From NCBI RefSeq assembly GCF_000017545.1, contig NC_009718.1:1426001-1490000 (forward strand): a DNA stretch of 64,000 nt. Direction: 5' to 3'. This document shows positions 52,833-61,194 of the stretch, piece after piece (position 1 is the stretch's first letter; each line of letters starts with the position of its first letter). Below the pieces are notes generated by a model. The model saw only the letters and a program-made list of their open reading frames with translations. It made no database searches and was not told where the DNA came from. This stretch comes from Fervidobacterium nodosum Rt17-B1. Lineage in GTDB: Bacteria; Thermotogota; Thermotogae; Thermotogales; Fervidobacteriaceae. The position numbers were made by a program, and so were the translations under genes.

Positions 52833-53660
52833 GTGTTTTTGATGGTGCAAGGCACTATGTCAAATGTTGGGAAATCGACAATTACACTTGCTCTGTGCAG
52901 GTATTTTACAAACAAGGGTTTGAATGTCTTCCCTTTTAAAGCTCAGAATATCTCAAGTAAATTTGTAGATATTGGTGATGTGAAGATAGCTAGCGCGCAG
53001 TATTTCCAAGCGATAGCGTGTAAGAAAGAGCCACATGTGTATATGAATCCACTTCTAATTGTTCCAAGGGGGAAGTTGGAAGCGTATTTTTTGGGAGAGT
53101 ATGTAGATTCTTTCGATTCACGTGAGTATATGTACGATGAGAAAAAACGTATATTGGAAAAGATTATTGATATACTCAAAGATTTGGAAAGGGAGAATGA
53201 TTTGGTAATAATAGAAGGCGCGGGCTCTTGTGCTGAACCGAATTTAAGAGATAGAGAGATAGTCAATATGCGTATAGCTATGTCTGTTCAAAGTTCTGTT
53301 GTGTTAGTTGCGGATATTTCTCTTGGTGGCGCGTTCGCGCAAGTTGCAGGCACTATGGAATTGTTAGAAGGCAATGAAAGAAGTCTTGTGAAGGGATTTA
53401 TTTTTAATAAGTTTCACGGTGATAAAACGTTGCTTGGTGATTTTCCAAATCAATTAGCTCAAAGGTATTCAATTGAATATTTCGGCACAATTCCTTATTT
53501 GGAGAATAAATTACCAGACGAAGATTTAAAAGTGTCTAAGTTTGGTGAATTGAATACATTAGAAGATATTTCAGCTATAGATGCTGAGATTGAAAGGATA
53601 ACTGAGCACGTTATTTCGAATATACAAATTCAAAAACTGGAGCGTATTTTAGGGTTATGA
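52833..53660 (+). CDS. cobQ: Cobyric acid synthase lacking the glutaminase domain
   Basis: 275 residues. It contains the ATP-binding synthetase half of CobQ/CbiP: MVQGTMSNVGKSTITLALCRYF, FKAQNISSKFV, and EGAGSCAEPNLRDREIVNMRIA. Normal CobQ is about 480-500 residues; the C-terminal class I glutaminase with its catalytic Cys and His is absent, and the gene ends cleanly with a 4-nt overlap into cbiB. It would have to use free ammonia or a partner for amidation of adenosylcobyrinate diamide. GTG 52833 with GAGAGGGTGA upstream is a better start than the open-frame start 27 codons earlier inside cobS. Confidence 0.87.
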   Translation: MFLMVQGTMSNVGKSTITLALCRYFTNKGLNVFPFKAQNISSKFVDIGDVKIASAQYFQAIACKKEPHVYMNPLLIVPRGKLEAYFLGEYVDSFDSREYMYDEKKRILEKIIDILKDLERENDLVIIEGAGSCAEPNLRDREIVNMRIAMSVQSSVVLVADISLGGAFAQVAGTMELLEGNERSLVKGFIFNKFHGDKTLLGDFPNQLAQRYSIEYFGTIPYLENKLPDEDLKVSKFGELNTLEDISAIDAEIERITEHVISNIQIQKLERILGL

Positions 53661-54544
53661 TGGGAATAAACGAAAAGGTTTTAGTGTTTTTACTTGCTTT
53701 GATAATTGATTTATTTTTCGGGGAGTTTCCTAGTGTTATCCACCCAGTTGTTTACATGGGACGTGTGGGAAAGTTTTTCGATAATATTTACAAATCGAGA
53801 AGTTCAAAAGCTGTTTCTTTTGTTCTTGGAATGATTTCTCTAATCGTAGAGTTGATTATTTGGGGAGGATTAGGATACTTTCTCCAAAGTTTTTCAAAAA
53901 GATTCACAATAGCGATGATTTTTGAGGTTTGTATTCTCAAATCCACATTTTCTATCAGGTCACTTTATGAGCACGTAAAACGATGTTATACAAATGATGT
54001 TGAGTTATTGAGAAAGAATGTTTCTATGATAGTCTCGCGTGATACTTCAAAGCTTGATAAGTCTCATCTTTACTCTGCGGCTGTTGAGAGTCTCGCTGAG
54101 AATATATCCGATAGTATTACTGGACCTTTGTTTTATTACGTGCTGTTTGGTTTACCTGGAGCGGTTGTTTACCGTGTTGTGAATACATACGATGCGTTGT
54201 TTGGCTACAGAAACGCAAGGTACGAATGGTTTGGCAAGTTTCCCGCGCGGTTTGACGATTTGCTTAATTTGGTACCGTCTAGGTTGACCGCGTTGTTTAT
54301 ATCTTTCTTCAATTTTAAACGTTCTTGGGAGTATATCAAAAAGTATGGTGGGATAAAGATTAACGCGACTTATCCGATGAGCGCTTTCGCTGGAGTGCTC
54401 GGTTTAGGTTTTGAAAAGATTGGTTATTACAAATTCGATGGGAAATTACCAGATATGGAAGATTTGGGAAAAGCCCTTAGATTGTACAAAAAGGTTGTTT
54501 TTCTGATAATTTTGGTGGTGGTTTTTTCATGCATGGTGGTATAA
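53657..54544 (+). CDS. cbiB: Adenosylcobinamide-phosphate synthase
   Basis: 295 residues with about five membrane helices. DLFFGEFPSVIHPVVYMGRVGKFFD at the N-terminus, ESLAENISDSITGPLFYYVLFGLPGAVVYRVVNTYDALFGYR in the middle and FPARFDDLLNLVPSRLTA are the CbiB blocks. It attaches aminopropanol phosphate, from the CobD reaction, to cobyric acid. It overlaps cobQ by 4 nt and cobD by 16 nt. Confidence 0.95.
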   Translation: MMGINEKVLVFLLALIIDLFFGEFPSVIHPVVYMGRVGKFFDNIYKSRSSKAVSFVLGMISLIVELIIWGGLGYFLQSFSKRFTIAMIFEVCILKSTFSIRSLYEHVKRCYTNDVELLRKNVSMIVSRDTSKLDKSHLYSAAVESLAENISDSITGPLFYYVLFGLPGAVVYRVVNTYDALFGYRNARYEWFGKFPARFDDLLNLVPSRLTALFISFFNFKRSWEYIKKYGGIKINATYPMSAFAGVLGLGFEKIGYYKFDGKLPDMEDLGKALRLYKKVVFLIILVVVFSCMVV

Positions 54545-55563
54545 ATGACGGGACGTTAATAGATTTTTCTATCTCAGTCAATCCTTTCATACCAGATTTT
54601 GTGAAAGAAGCACTGAAAGAGAGTGTAAAGTATGAAAGGATGTACACTTACGTTGAATGGTTAGAAGATGAGTTCAGGAAAAAGTTTGGGGTTGATTCGG
54701 TAATAGTTGCTGGTGCCACCGAGGCGTTTCATATAATCGGATGGACTTTTGTGAAAGATGCAGTGGTTATAATCCCAGAACCGAATTATACAGAATACGA
54801 GCGGGTTGCGAGATTTTCAGCGAGTAAGATTGTTAAAATTAGAGTTTTTCAAAGTGAAGAAGATTATTTTGAAAGGATAGAGAAAGTTATCTTTGAAGAG
54901 CGAAAAAATTCCAGTAGGTGTGTTTTAATAACGGGAAATCCGAATAATCCAACGGGAGAATATACGAACTTCAGCGATTTTGCAAAAGATATTTACAAAA
55001 AATACGGTAAAGAAGTGATGATAATTTTAGATGAAGCGTTTATAGATTTTGTACCTAAAGGTGAGCAATTTGAGTTGTGTGAATTGGATAATTTGGACAA
55101 TTTAATTATTGTGAGAACTTTTACGAAGATTTTAGGTGTGCCTGGTGTGCGCATTGGGTATGTTAAGAGTCGGAGTTTTAGAGAAGTATTCGAAAAATAC
55201 CGTATGCCTTGGGGTATAGGCGGGAGCGGTTACGCCGTTTTGAAGAGTTTAATAGAGAATTTTGATGATTACAAAGCTTTTTTATCAGAGTCTTCTGAGT
55301 ATTTTAAAAAAGAGCGAGAGAGATTCAAGAATTTTTCCTTTTTCAATTCAAAGACGAACTATTTAGTGATTGATGTTGGTGATTCTGAGGAATTTCAAAA
55401 GTTTATGCATAGAAACGGGTTACATGTGAGAACGATGGAAGATTTTGGGATGGACGGGTTTGTAAGAGTGGGGTTAAAGGATAGAGTCGCGAACGAAAAG
55501 CTTAGGAGGTTGGTTGAAGAATGGTATTTTCATCGTGGAGTGGAGGAAAAGACAGTGCGTTAG
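54529..55563 (+). CDS. cobD: Threonine-phosphate decarboxylase
   Basis: 344 residues, a PLP enzyme of the HisC/CobD aminotransferase fold. It opens with MHGGINDGTLIDFSISVNPF (CobD-type), has TGNPNNPTGEY, LDEAFIDFV, and the PLP-binding lysine in RTFTKILGVPGVRIGYV. It makes (R)-1-amino-2-propanol phosphate for CbiB. Its C-terminus overlaps the next gene by 43 nt. Confidence 0.93.
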   Translation: MHGGINDGTLIDFSISVNPFIPDFVKEALKESVKYERMYTYVEWLEDEFRKKFGVDSVIVAGATEAFHIIGWTFVKDAVVIIPEPNYTEYERVARFSASKIVKIRVFQSEEDYFERIEKVIFEERKNSSRCVLITGNPNNPTGEYTNFSDFAKDIYKKYGKEVMIILDEAFIDFVPKGEQFELCELDNLDNLIIVRTFTKILGVPGVRIGYVKSRSFREVFEKYRMPWGIGGSGYAVLKSLIENFDDYKAFLSESSEYFKKERERFKNFSFFNSKTNYLVIDVGDSEEFQKFMHRNGLHVRTMEDFGMDGFVRVGLKDRVANEKLRRLVEEWYFHRGVEEKTVR

Positions 55564-56162
55564 CTTTGTACAGGGCGCTTAAGGATTTCAAGGAAGTTGA
55601 GAAAGTCGATATCTTATTTACTATGTTTGATGAAAATTGCGAAAGAACTCGCGCGCACGGCTTGCCCAAAGCGCTTATTCAGGCTCAAGCTGAGAGTATA
55701 GGGGCGAAATCAGTAATTAGGTGCGCTTCGTGGGAGAGTTACGAAAGTGAGTTTTTGAAGTTTTTGGAAGAGTACGCTAAAGGCGGGATAGGGATATTTG
55801 GTGATATAGATTTACAAGAGCATAGAGATTGGGTTGAGAGAGTATGTGGTACGTATAACGTTAAGGCTTTGGAACCATTGTGGTTAGAAAAAAGAGAAAA
55901 GCTTTTGGAAGAGTTTTTGAACCTTGGTTTTAAGGCTATTATCGTGGCTGTCAAAAACGGTTTTGAGGATTTGCTTGGGTTGGATCTACACAGTCGTGAA
56001 ACTATCAAGCTTATTGAGAAACTTGGATGGGATTTATCCGGCGAAAACGGGGAGTACCATACGTTTGTGTACGATGGTCCGATATTTAAAGAACCGATAA
56101 ATTTCAAAATAGTTGGGAAGCATGTAACAGAGAAAAATGCTTATCTGGTTTTGGATATATGA
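55521..56162 (+). CDS. Dph6-like PP-loop ATP pyrophosphatase (COG2102)
   Basis: 213 residues. N-type PP-loop SSWSGGKDSALALYRAL, then CERTRAHGLP, GDIDLQEHRDWVERVC, LEPLW, and the C-terminal GENGEYHTFVYDGPIF. This is the diphthine--ammonia ligase (Dph6) family, enzymes forming an amide from a carboxylate, ATP and ammonia. Bacteria lack diphthamide, so it has another substrate; in this operon a cobamide precursor is the obvious candidate. ATG 55521 follows AGGAGG. It overlaps the cobD end by 43 nt. Confidence 0.85.
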   Translation: MVFSSWSGGKDSALALYRALKDFKEVEKVDILFTMFDENCERTRAHGLPKALIQAQAESIGAKSVIRCASWESYESEFLKFLEEYAKGGIGIFGDIDLQEHRDWVERVCGTYNVKALEPLWLEKREKLLEEFLNLGFKAIIVAVKNGFEDLLGLDLHSRETIKLIEKLGWDLSGENGEYHTFVYDGPIFKEPINFKIVGKHVTEKNAYLVLDI

Positions 56163-56179
56163 TTTGGGAGGATTAGAAA

Positions 56180-56695
56180 ATGGGGTACATACATGTTTAC
56201 ACTGGAAATGGGAAAGGGAAGACCACTGCGGCATTTGGCTTGGCGTTAAGAGCTATATGTGCTGGGAAGAAGGTTTACATAGGGCAGTTTATAAAGGGTA
56301 TGAAATACAGTGAACTTGACGCGGTAAAGTATCTTCCAAATTTGGTGATAGAACAGTACGGGAGGAATTGTTTTATCAAAAACAAGCCAACACAGGAAGA
56401 TATCGAGCTTGCAAGAAATGGCTTGAATAAAATAAAAAAAGTCATCGAGGATGGAGCGTACGATATTGTCATCCTCGATGAAGTTAATGTTGCAGTGTAC
56501 TATAATTTATTTACCGCAAAAGATGTTATTGATGTGATTAGCAAAGTTCCAAAAGAGCGAGATATGGAGATAATACTCACTGGAAGATATGCGCCTCAAG
56601 AGTTCATAGACATCGCCGATTTGGTTACGGAGATGAAAGAAATAAAGCATTATTACCAAAAAGGCGTAATGGCACGCAAGGGTATAGAGTTTTGA
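56180..56695 (+). CDS. btuR: Corrinoid adenosyltransferase, BtuR/CobA type
   Basis: 171 residues. Walker A is VYTGNGKGKTTAAFGLALRA, then VYIGQFIKGMKYSE and VILDEVNVAVYYNLF (Walker B), ending with ITLTGR-like ILTGRYAP and VTEMKEIKHYYQKGV. It adds the 5'-deoxyadenosyl group to cob(I)alamin or precursors, giving the form that the mutase needs and CobU prefers. Last gene of the operon. Confidence 0.96.
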   Translation: MGYIHVYTGNGKGKTTAAFGLALRAICAGKKVYIGQFIKGMKYSELDAVKYLPNLVIEQYGRNCFIKNKPTQEDIELARNGLNKIKKVIEDGAYDIVILDEVNVAVYYNLFTAKDVIDVISKVPKERDMEIILTGRYAPQEFIDIADLVTEMKEIKHYYQKGVMARKGIEF

Positions 56696-56708
56696 GAGTT
56701 TTGATTAG

Positions 56709-57635
56709 CTATGGTATCATATTGCCAGCTGCGATATACAAGCCATACCATTCTTCTCTTGTGAGCCATACTTCCGTTGCTTGGGCTATTCGTTTTAGTC
56801 TTTCGTGATTTGTTGTTCCCACAATTGTTTGGATTTTTGCGGGGTGTCTTAATATCCAAGCGATAGCTATTGCTTCTTTGGAGACGTTGTATTTCTGGGA
56901 AAGTTTATTTATTTCATCGTTGAGTTTAGCAAATTTCGGATCGTCTAAGAATACACCCCTTATGTTTCCTTGCTCATCCCCCCATTGGAACGGTGACCAA
57001 GCTTGGATTGTTATGCCTTTTATTCTCGAATATTCTAATACGCTACCATCCCTATTAACTGATTGTGGGAATTTTGTGTTTGTGAATATGCCAAAATCTA
57101 TCATTCCCGTATTTGTTAAACTAAGCTGGAGTTGGTTAGTTAATATTTTGTAATTAATTCCAGTACTTAGCAATTCGATTTGCATTGGGTTAAAGTTACT
57201 CACACCGAAGTATCTAACCATTCCTCTGCTGTGAAGATATGTGAAAGCTTCGCCAACTTCTTCTGGTTCCATCAATGTGTCTGGGCGATGGAGAAGGAGG
57301 ATGTCGATATAATCGGTGTTTAAACGCTTTAAACTTTTCTCAACGGAAGATATTATGTGTTCTTTTGAAAAATCGTAAAATCCACTTCGAATTCCACATT
57401 TAGTTTGTATGATGATTTTCTCTCTTGGTATTTTTACGTGTTCCAAAGCCTTTGCGAATACCTCTTCTGATTTTCCGCCACCGTAAATATCAGCGTGGTC
57501 GAAGAAATTTATTCCAAGTTCTAAAGATGTGTTTATTAGCTTTACAACATCTTCAATCGGTTTGTCCCAAATCCTCATGCACCCTAAACCGATAACTGGT
57601 ACGTCTAATTCTCCACCAAGTTTTATGTACCTCAT
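56709..57635 (-). CDS. Aldo/keto reductase, YdhF-like
   Basis: 308 residues, a TIM barrel with GLGCMRIWDKP at the start, the catalytic Asp/Tyr in FFDHADIYGGGKSE, Lys in IIQTKCGI and His in LLLHRPD. VSNFNPMQIELL and the C-terminal GTTNHERLKR bind NADP(H). The substrate is unknown. It is convergent with btuR, 13 bp apart, and belongs to a separate unit. Confidence 0.92.
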   Translation of the reverse strand: MRYIKLGGELDVPVIGLGCMRIWDKPIEDVVKLINTSLELGINFFDHADIYGGGKSEEVFAKALEHVKIPREKIIIQTKCGIRSGFYDFSKEHIISSVEKSLKRLNTDYIDILLLHRPDTLMEPEEVGEAFTYLHSRGMVRYFGVSNFNPMQIELLSTGINYKILTNQLQLSLTNTGMIDFGIFTNTKFPQSVNRDGSVLEYSRIKGITIQAWSPFQWGDEQGNIRGVFLDDPKFAKLNDEINKLSQKYNVSKEAIAIAWILRHPAKIQTIVGTTNHERLKRIAQATEVWLTREEWYGLYIAAGNMIP

Positions 57636-57697
57636 TTATCCCACCTCCTTTATTTCCTTAAATTATACCACGATATTTATAGTACTTATAATAAAAG

Positions 57698-57725
57698 AAA
57701 ATGCGTACCTTTCGGTACGCATTTT
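57698..57725 (-). terminator. Terminator of the secreted-protein gene
   Basis: A 12-bp perfect stem (57698-57709 with 57714-57725) and a TTTC loop. It follows the minus-strand gene at 57750 and insulates the aldo/keto reductase gene. Confidence 0.88.
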
Positions 57726-57749
57726 CTGTATTTACCTCTGTCTTTACGG

Positions 57750-58283
57750 TTATATCCTTGGACCTCTGTTTGGCATTCTTTGAGATGTTTTTTGTGCTGC
57801 TTGTCTGTTGCGTCTTTCTGGTATTACGTCGTCAACGTTTACTTCTTTTCCATCTATTACAACTTTTTCCGCAACTATGTATTTTGATGTGCTTGTTGTT
57901 ACTAATCGCCCGCTAATTTCAATCGATTGCCCTGCTTTAAGTGAGACTGCTCTGAATATCGGACCTGCGTGGACATCGTATACATCATTTCCAACTTGTA
58001 TTTTGAGAACAAATCCGTTTTGTACGTCCCATGATACTTCTTTGATTGTACCTTTGAATTCTTGTGTTGCGCTTAAAGTTGCATCTGCGGGAAGATTTCT
58101 GTAAAGTCTTGTTGCGGTAACTTGCTGTGTTTGAAGTTGAGTTTGAACCTGTGTCTGAGCTTGTGCTTGAGACTGAGTTGTCACTCCATAGCGGTAACCA
58201 CGATTTGCCGTTGCTGGACCGAATGCGAATATGCTACCAACCAAAAGAACTCCTGCCGTTAATACCACTAATATCTTCTTCAT
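57750..58283 (-). CDS. Secreted protein with Gln-repeat linker and OB-like domain
   Basis: 177 residues. A signal peptide (KKILVVLTAGVLLVGSIFAF) is followed by a low-complexity linker of alternating Gln with Ser, Ala, Thr, Val and Leu (about residues 37-54), then a compact beta domain (FKGTIKEVSW...GFVLKIQVGNDVYDVHAGP...GQSIEISGRLV) that looks like a small OB-type barrel. The basic tail ends NRQAAQKTSQRMPNRGPRI. Family not recognised. It follows the DUF2202 gene, another exported protein. Confidence 0.7.
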   Translation of the reverse strand: MKKILVVLTAGVLLVGSIFAFGPATANRGYRYGVTTQSQAQAQTQVQTQLQTQQVTATRLYRNLPADATLSATQEFKGTIKEVSWDVQNGFVLKIQVGNDVYDVHAGPIFRAVSLKAGQSIEISGRLVTTSTSKYIVAEKVVIDGKEVNVDDVIPERRNRQAAQKTSQRMPNRGPRI

Positions 58284-58431
58284 ACTTCCAACCTCCTTTT
58301 GCCTTCCTCATAGTTTTTTGTTTTTTCTCTTTTTTTCTCCCTCTTTACCAAGGGTAATTTAAGTATATCCGTTTAACCTTAAAAAGTACTTAATGAAAAC
58401 TTAGAATTTGCTTAATTTTTTTACTTTATAC

Positions 58432-58989
58432 TTATTTTGAAAATGCTCTTAAGTGATTTTCTGACCCATTTTTCAGATAGCCGTAAACTACCTTTATATC
58501 TTCATTGCTTGTTTTGGAAATGGCTTCTTCTAAATCTTTGATATCAAGCTTTTCAATTTTCACTCCAACGCTGAGAGCATCGGTTAATGATTTTTTACCT
58601 TCTGAAACTAATTGATTGTATAGACTTTCGAAATATGGGTACGCAAACTTTCCTATTTCATCTGTCTTAAGTGGGTTTTCTATATCGTACTTGTCAAGTA
58701 AAGCTTTAACTGCATCCATGTGGTTTTGTTCAGAGCGTGTTATGTTGTTGAATATGGGGAGTTTGTAAATTTCATAGAGTGTTTTGTATACGTCTCTTGC
58801 AAGTTTTTCTTCTTGAATCATCATTTGAAGACTTTTAATATCATCTTGAGTAAGTGTACTTGTTGGAGTGTAAGAAATCAGTCTTGTTGTTTGTGCTGCG
58901 CTTAAAGTTGTTGAAGAGAAGAGTAACATAATACCAGCTGTTAAAATTCCAAGAATCAGTGTGAGAGTTAACTTGTTTACCTTTTTCAT
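58432..58989 (-). CDS. DUF2202 ferritin-like exported protein
   Basis: About 185 residues from ATG 58989, with TAGGAGGCGAT upstream; the open frame starts 17 codons earlier. A signal peptide is followed by a helical DUF2202 domain: QMMIQEEKLARDVYKTLYE, NITRSEQNHMDAVKALLDKY and GSENHLRAF. The E-E-K-x-A-x-D, E-x-x-H and E-x-H motifs are those of a ferritin-like di-metal site. The exact function is unknown; it may bind or oxidise metal outside the membrane. Confidence 0.85.
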   Translation of the reverse strand: MKKVNKLTLTLILGILTAGIMLLFSSTTLSAAQTTRLISYTPTSTLTQDDIKSLQMMIQEEKLARDVYKTLYEIYKLPIFNNITRSEQNHMDAVKALLDKYDIENPLKTDEIGKFAYPYFESLYNQLVSEGKKSLTDALSVGVKIEKLDIKDLEEAISKTSNEDIKVVYGYLKNGSENHLRAFSK

Positions 58990-59189
58990 ACTATCGCCTC
59001 CTAAGAGCAAGGTGTGGTTTTTTTGTTGCTTGTTTCTCATTTCTCATATTTACATCCCAATTATATTCATCCAAGCTGAGAAAATCCTTATGCTTTCCTG
59101 AGAATTTGCTTAGAGTTTTTGGTATAATTTAATTGTTGTTGGAGTGGTAAAAATATATAAAATATACACTAGGATTGGAGTTGGATAAT

Positions 59190-59705
59190 GTGAAATACAC
59201 GGAGATAGCCCAAAAGCTTATCAAGAGCCCAAAGCAACGGTTAGCAGTTATATGCTATGCGCAATACGATGGGAAGATTTTATTTATTAATAGAACAAGA
59301 GAGCCTTTTTCTGGATTTCTTGTTCCACCTGGTGGAAAGGTTGAAGATGGAGAAGGGATAGAAGAAGCAATTAGAAGGGAATTTAGAGAAGAAACAGGAC
59401 TTGAACTCAACAATCTTAGGTTGAAAATGGTAACATCTGAAGAAGGACCGGAGCATTACAATTGGGTACTTTTTATATTCGTGGCAGAATTGAATAGTGA
59501 CAAATTTATCCAAAGTGATGAAGGAGAACTCGTTTGGGTGGAGAAAGATAAAATTTTTGAAGAAAATCTTTCGCCCATAGATAAAGCTTTGGCAAGGTAT
59601 ATATTAGATGGTTCAAATAAAGTGAAGCTTGCTCAGATAAAGTACTCAGAGGATAAGAGCATTGAAGATTTAAAAATCGAGGATTTAGATAGTATTTTTG
59701 AATAG
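59190..59705 (+). CDS. NUDIX hydrolase
   Basis: About 171 residues. The NUDIX box is complete in GGKVEDGEGIEEAIRREFREETGLEL. The fold start RLAVICYAQYDGKILFINR and the WVLFIFVAEL strand are MutT-like (8-oxo-dGTPase/house-cleaning branch). A 40-residue charged C-terminal tail (about 135-171) is an addition. GTG 59190 is chosen with GGAG about 9 nt upstream; TTG 59175 is possible. Confidence 0.9.
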   Translation: MKYTEIAQKLIKSPKQRLAVICYAQYDGKILFINRTREPFSGFLVPPGGKVEDGEGIEEAIRREFREETGLELNNLRLKMVTSEEGPEHYNWVLFIFVAELNSDKFIQSDEGELVWVEKDKIFEENLSPIDKALARYILDGSNKVKLAQIKYSEDKSIEDLKIEDLDSIFE

Positions 59706-59818
59706 GTTATTTACAAATTTGAATTTGGAAAGTTGTCCATACAAAAGCATTAGAAAGATAGGATAATTTAAAAATCCTTATTTGGTAAGAAAAAATGATT
59801 TCAAAGGCGTTATTCGAC

Positions 59819-59847
59819 TAGACATTATCTTGTGAATGATTTAGAAT
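59819..59847 (+). promoter_or_regulatory. Promoter of the riboswitch-controlled CoA-ligase operon
   Basis: TAGACA (59819-59824), 17 bp, TAGAAT (59842-59847), 30 nt before the riboswitch. Confidence 0.65.
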
Positions 59848-59877
59848 AAAGTTGTGAAAAAGTTAATATTCCAAACT

Positions 59878-60034
59878 GCGAAGGTGCCGAAAGGCTTAAT
59901 AGGGAACTCCGGTGAGAATCCGGGACGGTCGGGCCACCGTGAGTGGGGACGAAATGCTCAACTGGCCACTGGCTTTTTTAGCTGGGAAGGCGAGCAGAGT
60001 AGGATGAGCCACAAGTCGGGAGACCTGCCTTCGT
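59878..60034 (+). promoter_or_regulatory. Cobalamin riboswitch (CoA-ligase operon)
   Basis: P1 closes by CGAAGG (59879-59884) with CCTTCG (60028-60033). Conserved core blocks GGGAACTCCGGTGAGAATCC-like, GGCCACCGTGAGTGGGGACGAAA-like and GCCACTGG are present, and the B12 box AGTCGGGAGACC is at 60014-60025. It resembles the first riboswitch but is clearly a separate, diverged copy. Confidence 0.95.
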
Positions 60035-60043
60035 AGGATGGCA

Positions 60044-60082
60044 TTCCCAAAAACCATAGATTTTTGGGAAATTTTCTGTTTT
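60044..60082 (+). terminator. Riboswitch terminator
   Basis: A 10-bp stem TTCCCAAAAA with TTTTTGGGAA (60044-60053 with 60061-60070) followed by ATTTTCTGTTTT: expression platform of the second cobalamin riboswitch. Confidence 0.85.
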
Positions 60083-60126
60083 AAAATTCTTGAAAATCCT
60101 AGAAAAGTTGTGAGGAGGGGATTTCT

Positions 60127-61194
60127 ATGAAGATTCAAGAGTATGTGGGGAAAAGACTTTTGAGCGAACATGGTTTTTATGTACCAAGGAGCTTATTTGT
60201 CAAAGAAGAGGATATCGATTCGAAGGAACTCACTCAAAAGATTTTGGAGCTCGGCTTTCCACAGGTTTTGAAATCTCAGGTTCTTGTTGGAGGAAGGATG
60301 AAAGCTGGAGGGGTAATCATCGCAAAGAACTTGGAAGAAAGTATGAGAGCGTTGCGAGAGCTTGTGAATAAAGAGATAAAAGGTGAAATGCCGGAAGGAG
60401 TATTGATTGAAGAATTTGTGAAACACGACAAAGAGTTGTACTTTGGTATTACGATCGATAGGACGAATAGAAATATATTGATGATTTATTCTGAGTTTGG
60501 TGGTGTTGATATAGAGGAAGCATCACGAATGTTTCCAAATAAGGTTTTGAAAACTTATTCATTTAACGATTTACCGGAAGAATTTAAAGAGACCGCCAAG
60601 GTATTGTTGGATATCTTTAAAAAACTTGACTTAACGCTTTTAGAAATCAACCCAATTGGAGTTACCAAAAGTGGTTATGTGATGCTTGATGCAGTAATGC
60701 ATGTTGATGATAATGCATTATTTAGGCAAAGTTGGGCGATGGAGCAGATGAATGAAAGAGAAAATGATATGGTGTTACTCGGCGGTTCGTATGGGGTTAT
60801 AGGTTGTGGCGCAGGAATTGTTATGGCAACGATAGATATGTTAAAAGAATTTGGTTTTGAGCCTGCCAATTTTTACGACGTTGGTGGTGGCGCGACCCGT
60901 GAGAATGTTTTGGAAGCACTGAAAAAGGTTTCAAGAATTTCTAAAAAGATAGTGCTTAATATTTTTGGTGGCATAACAGATTGCTTCCAAGTTGCTGAGG
61001 CGATAGTTTTGTTTAAAGAAAGACATCCGGATGTCGAACTGTTTTTAAGGATTTCTGGGAATAAGGAGGAAGAGGCAAGAGCGTTACTTAGTAATATTGG
61101 TTTGACAGCTGTTAGTGATATGAACGAATTGATAATGTTAATCCAGAAAGAAGAGGCAAAGAAAAAGGAGTTGATGAAAGATGTTCTTTTCTAA
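60127..61194 (+). CDS. Succinyl-CoA synthetase beta-like subunit (divergent)
   Basis: 355 residues; typical SucC has about 388. ATP-grasp start (KIQEYVGKRLLSEHG, SQVLVGGRMKAGGV), then EINPIGVTKSGYVMLDAVM, and the CoA-ligase part CGAGIVMATIDMLKEFG, FYDVGGGATRENVLEAL and NIFGGITDCFQVAEAIV. The last block usually reads GGIVRCDLIA, so the subunit interface or substrate pocket differs. The probable reaction is succinate or a related acid plus CoA plus NTP to acyl-CoA. It lies under a cobalamin riboswitch, with GAGGAGGGG as ribosome site. Confidence 0.85.
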   Translation: MKIQEYVGKRLLSEHGFYVPRSLFVKEEDIDSKELTQKILELGFPQVLKSQVLVGGRMKAGGVIIAKNLEESMRALRELVNKEIKGEMPEGVLIEEFVKHDKELYFGITIDRTNRNILMIYSEFGGVDIEEASRMFPNKVLKTYSFNDLPEEFKETAKVLLDIFKKLDLTLLEINPIGVTKSGYVMLDAVMHVDDNALFRQSWAMEQMNERENDMVLLGGSYGVIGCGAGIVMATIDMLKEFGFEPANFYDVGGGATRENVLEALKKVSRISKKIVLNIFGGITDCFQVAEAIVLFKERHPDVELFLRISGNKEEEARALLSNIGLTAVSDMNELIMLIQKEEAKKKELMKDVLF

